From positions 1-7,341 of the forward strand of contig CAIXZI010000170.1 in assembly GCA_903923915.1 (NCBI GenBank): a stretch of DNA of 7,341 nt, written 5' to 3'. Within the stretch, counting starts at the first letter, position 1, and each line of letters starts with the position of its first letter. Of this stretch, positions 4,502 to 7,341 are shown one piece after another. The stretch comes from an uncultured Bacteroidota bacterium. GTDB taxonomy: Bacteria; Bacteroidota; Bacteroidia; B-17B0; Aurantibacillaceae. The position numbers and the translations under genes are program-made. The notes below the pieces were generated by a model, which ran no database searches, was not told the origin of the DNA, and saw only the letters and a program-made list of their open reading frames with translations.

Positions 4502-6604
4502 ATGAACACACTACATAACTACGCTTGCGGGCAATGGGTTGCCGGAGCAGATAAAGGACAAGAATTATTTAATGCCATTACGGGAGATGTTGTTGCAACT
4601 ACATCCTCTAAAGGCTTGGATTTTGAAAAAATGTGCGAGTACGCCCGTAACGTTGGTGGGCCTAAGCTTCGTAAAATGACGTTTCAAGAACGTGGTATGA
4701 TGCTAAAAGCATTGGCCATACATTTACAAAGTAAAAAAGAAGATTTTTATAAAGTAAGCTGGGCTACAGGTGCTACCCGTGCTGATAGCTGGGTAGATAT
4801 TGAAGGCGGCATTGGTAATTTATTTTCGTATGCATCATTGCGCCGTCAGTTTCCAAACGAAACCTATTGCTATGATGGCGATGTGGCCAAATTAGGTAAG
4901 AACAACACGTTTATTGGCCACCATATTTGTGTGCCTAAAGAGGGTGTTGCCATACACATTAATGCATTTAACTTCCCGGTTTGGGGTATGTTAGAAAAAG
5001 TAGCGGTTAACTGGTTGGCCGGTATGCCTGCTATTGTTAAGCCTGCAACCGTTACTTCTTTTTTGACAGAAGCCGTTGTAAAAGAAATTATTGCTTCTAA
5101 AATTTTACCCGAAGGTGCTTTACAATTAATTTGCGGTAGCGCTAACGGCATTTTAGATTATACCATGAATCAGGATGTGGTAACCTTTACGGGCTCTGCA
5201 TCTACAGGTAAAATGCTAAAATCAAATAAACATTTGTTAGAAGAGTCTGTTCATTTTAATATGGAAGCCGATTCTTTAAACTGTTGTGTGCTGGGAAGTG
5301 ATGTTACTCCATCAATGCCCGAGTTTGATATTTTTATTAAAGAGGTTTGCAGAGAGATTACCACCAAAGCCGGACAAAAATGTACTGCGGTTCGTCGTAT
5401 CATCGTGCCTGAAAACATGGTAGAAGATGTGCAAATTGCTTTAGGTAAACGTTTGGCTTCTAACATTATTGGAGATCCTAATGTGGAAGGTGTACGCATG
5501 GGCTCTTTGGCAGGCTTAGCGCAATTAAAAGAAGTAAAAGAAAAAGTGGAGTTGCTTTCTAAATCTCAAAAAATAATTATTGGCGATTTTGAAAAGTTTG
5601 AAGTTAAAGGTGCCGATAAAAATAAAGGTGCATTTATGCCGCCTATTATTTTCTTAAATGATAGTCCGTTTAAAAACTTGGATTGCCATAGCGTAGAAGC
5701 TTTTGGTCCGGTTAGTACATTAATGCCGTATAAAGATTTGGATGAAGCTATCAAGCTTTCTAAAATGGGCAAAGGTTCATTAGTAAGTTCTATTATTACA
5801 GCCGATGATAAAATTGCACGCATGTATGTTATTGGTGCTGCTTGTATGCACGGACGTATTTTAGTATTGAATGCAGAGTGCGCTAAAGAAAGCACAGGGC
5901 ATGGTTCTCCATTGCCCATGTTGGTGCATGGTGGTCCGGGTAGGGCAGGTGGTGGCGAAGAAATGGGTGGCAATCGCGGTGTGTTTCATTACTTACAGCG
6001 TACCGCTATACAAGGTACTCCAACAACTATTACAGCTATTTTAAACAGCTACCAACAAGGCGGAAAACAAATTATAAAAGATGTACATCCGTTCCGTCAA
6101 TACTTTGAAGATTTAGAAGTAAGCGAAACATTAATTACGCATACACATACCGTTGAAGAAAGTGATTTAGTAAACTTTGCTAACCTAAGCGGAGATAAAT
6201 TCTATGCGCATCTTCAACCGGAAGCATTAGATGGAACAATCTTTAAACGTACAGTAGCACATGGTTACTTTGTGTTATCGCGTGCTGCAGGTTTATTTGT
6301 AGATCCACCAAAAGGCCCCGTGTTGTTAAACTATGGTATTGATGAATGCCGCTTTACCAAGCCTATTTATCCGGGCATGACCATTGGCGTGCGTTTTACC
6401 TGCAAAGAAAAAATTGAAAACGATAAACCATTATCTGCGGCAAATGGCGAAGAAGTAAAAGTAGGTATTGTAAAATGGTTGGTTGATATTTATGATGCCA
6501 GTACACAAGAAGTACGCGATAAATTGGGAGTTGATGGTGCAACCGGCGATACGGTTGGTATTGCTACCATTTTAACCATGGTTAAGAAAAAGAATCAGGA
6601 TTAG
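4502..6604 (+). CDS. paaZ: PaaZ: bifunctional oxepin-CoA hydrolase / aldehyde dehydrogenase
   Basis: This cytosolic enzyme of aerobic phenylacetyl-CoA catabolism opens the ring of oxepin-CoA by hydrolysis in its C-terminal MaoC-like domain. Its N-terminal aldehyde dehydrogenase domain then oxidises the resulting semialdehyde with NADP+ to 3-oxo-5,6-dehydrosuberyl-CoA. At 700 aa it is slightly longer than the roughly 680-aa E. coli enzyme. The ALDH domain covers about 1-520: INAFNFPVWG at 153-162, the cofactor-fold FTGSASTGK at 229-237, general-base Glu255 in FNMEADSLN, and catalytic Cys294 in AGQKCTAVRR. The hydratase domain covers about 530-695, with FANLSGDKFYAH giving the Asp565/His570 pair, then VAHGYFVLS. 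All catalytic residues are present, so both activities should be intact. The ATG at 4502 is the only sensible start, shortly after a TATATTTG box. The TPR gene begins 6 bases after the stop with no terminator between. No other paa genes are in the window. ALDH-only relatives are excluded by the C-terminal domain. Confidence 0.97.
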   Translation: MNTLHNYACGQWVAGADKGQELFNAITGDVVATTSSKGLDFEKMCEYARNVGGPKLRKMTFQERGMMLKALAIHLQSKKEDFYKVSWATGATRADSWVDIEGGIGNLFSYASLRRQFPNETYCYDGDVAKLGKNNTFIGHHICVPKEGVAIHINAFNFPVWGMLEKVAVNWLAGMPAIVKPATVTSFLTEAVVKEIIASKILPEGALQLICGSANGILDYTMNQDVVTFTGSASTGKMLKSNKHLLEESVHFNMEADSLNCCVLGSDVTPSMPEFDIFIKEVCREITTKAGQKCTAVRRIIVPENMVEDVQIALGKRLASNIIGDPNVEGVRMGSLAGLAQLKEVKEKVELLSKSQKIIIGDFEKFEVKGADKNKGAFMPPIIFLNDSPFKNLDCHSVEAFGPVSTLMPYKDLDEAIKLSKMGKGSLVSSIITADDKIARMYVIGAACMHGRILVLNAECAKESTGHGSPLPMLVHGGPGRAGGGEEMGGNRGVFHYLQRTAIQGTPTTITAILNSYQQGGKQIIKDVHPFRQYFEDLEVSETLITHTHTVEESDLVNFANLSGDKFYAHLQPEALDGTIFKRTVAHGYFVLSRAAGLFVDPPKGPVLLNYGIDECRFTKPIYPGMTIGVRFTCKEKIENDKPLSAANGEEVKVGIVKWLVDIYDASTQEVRDKLGVDGATGDTVGIATILTMVKKKNQD

Positions 6605-6610
6605 TGTAAA

Positions 6611-7341
6611 ATGAAAAAGATACTAATTGTTGTCTTATTATTTTGCTTTGGAAGAGTTTATGCTCAAGATAAAAAAATTGATTCATTAATAAACCTCCTT
6701 AAAACAACTAAATCAGATACAGAAAAAGTATGTATTCAATCTGATTTGTTAAATTTTTATGCGCAATATAATGACAGCACTAGTTTTTATAAAACGTATC
6801 AACAAGCTTATCAGCTGGCTGAAAAAATAAATTATCCTGAAGGTAAAATTGTGCTTTTAAATCGCCTGGCACACTTTTATGTTTTAAACTCTAGTGTTGT
6901 TAAATCAAAAAATGCTTTAATTAAAGCAGAAGATATAGCCTCTAAAATAAATAATAAATCATATTTAGCTAAGGTATATTATGAATACTCGGTACTATAT
7001 AAATCATCTGATAATTATGCTACAGCGTTAAGTTATAACTTTAAGTCGCTTAAAATAAGTGAGTCACAAAAAGATACAGTTGCTATTGCTAATTGTTACG
7101 GGCAAATAGCCAACATCTATCGTAAACAAAAAGATTTTTTAAAGGCAAATGAGTTTTATAAGAAAGCCTATCAATTTGATAGCCTTACCAAAGATGAAGA
7201 TAATATTGCGGTAAGTTTAAGTAATATTGGATTATCTTATGGTGATTTAAAGGACTTTGACAACGCTATATTTTATTTAAAAAAATCTCTTTTATTAAAA
7301 AGGAAAAGATTAAATCTTAGAGGGGTTTCTAATACCTTAAA
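6611..7341 (+). CDS. Secreted TPR-repeat protein, N-terminal part (runs off the window)
   Basis: The frame starts with ATG at 6611 and stays open to the right edge, giving 243 residues with no stop. Residues 1-18 (MKKILIVVLLFCFGRVYA) form a clear signal peptide with a likely cleavage before QD. The rest is helical, with tetratricopeptide-like repeats at about 119-152 (YLAKVYYEYSVLY..), 157-190 (VAIANCYGQIANIYRKQKDFLKANEFYKKA) and 199-232 (IAVSLSNIGLSYGDLKDFDNAIFYLKKSL). An earlier, weaker repeat is likely near 40-110. In Bacteroidota this N-terminal layout often leads into a transmembrane helix and a histidine kinase, LuxR-type or other signalling domain, but that part is not visible. It starts 6 bases after paaZ without a terminator, so it is probably co-transcribed. 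Low-GC codon use contrasts with paaZ. The presence of a gene and of TPRs is secure; the signalling role is inference. Confidence 0.9.
   Translation, partial: MKKILIVVLLFCFGRVYAQDKKIDSLINLLKTTKSDTEKVCIQSDLLNFYAQYNDSTSFYKTYQQAYQLAEKINYPEGKIVLLNRLAHFYVLNSSVVKSKNALIKAEDIASKINNKSYLAKVYYEYSVLYKSSDNYATALSYNFKSLKISESQKDTVAIANCYGQIANIYRKQKDFLKANEFYKKAYQFDSLTKDEDNIAVSLSNIGLSYGDLKDFDNAIFYLKKSLLLKRKRLNLRGVSNTL

Noticed and set aside
4870..5973. Three minus-strand frames (93, 82 and 135 aa) within paaZ
   Set aside because: They are antisense shadows of a strongly conserved enzyme gene, with no recognisable protein features.

Overview
The window looks like Bacteroidota DNA. Coding is AT-rich, leaders are A-rich with few Shine-Dalgarno sites, and TAnnTTTG-type promoter boxes (TATATTTG, TATTTTTG) lie before two transcription units. 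A full-length paaZ fusion and a secreted TPR protein of the usual Bacteroidota style agree with this. The genus cannot be read from the sequence.

Positions 1-2762 (minus strand) hold a compact restriction-modification island. In transcription order it has a 213-aa protein that is probably a type II restriction endonuclease, a 67-aa acidic protein of unknown function, a 241-aa HNH endonuclease, and a DNA (cytosine-5) methyltransferase. The first three genes are 4-8 bases apart. A roughly 90-bp element with GCGTTA/TAACGC ends and a strong inner hairpin separates the HNH gene from the methyltransferase. The methyltransferase has every conserved motif, but motif I (DLFCGAGG) lies upstream of the first usable Met, in a frame that opens at a TAA and has no start codon. 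Either the element removed the start or one base was lost. The left edge (about 63-107) carries part of another repeat-like sequence.

Positions 2763-3330 are a 568-base divergent intergenic region and the most unusual part of the window. It contains two separate sets of repeats with an exact 21-bp period: four units anchored on ACC at 2967, 2988, 3009 and 3030, and five units at 3201, 3222, 3243, 3264 and 3285 ending just before the next start codon. A 29-bp near-perfect palindrome sits at 2930-2958. The period equals two helical turns and also seven codons.

Positions 3331-4197 hold a single plus-strand gene for a 261-aa protein of unknown function. It is visibly GC-richer than its neighbours and is closed by a clear intrinsic terminator. 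Positions 4198-4501 hold an inverted repeat, a GC-rich structured element with two perfect 9-bp hairpins, and a promoter box.

Positions 4502-7341 hold paaZ (aldehyde dehydrogenase plus MaoC-like hydratase, phenylacetyl-CoA catabolism). Six bases downstream a secreted TPR protein starts and runs off the right edge. These two are probably co-transcribed. No other paa gene is visible.
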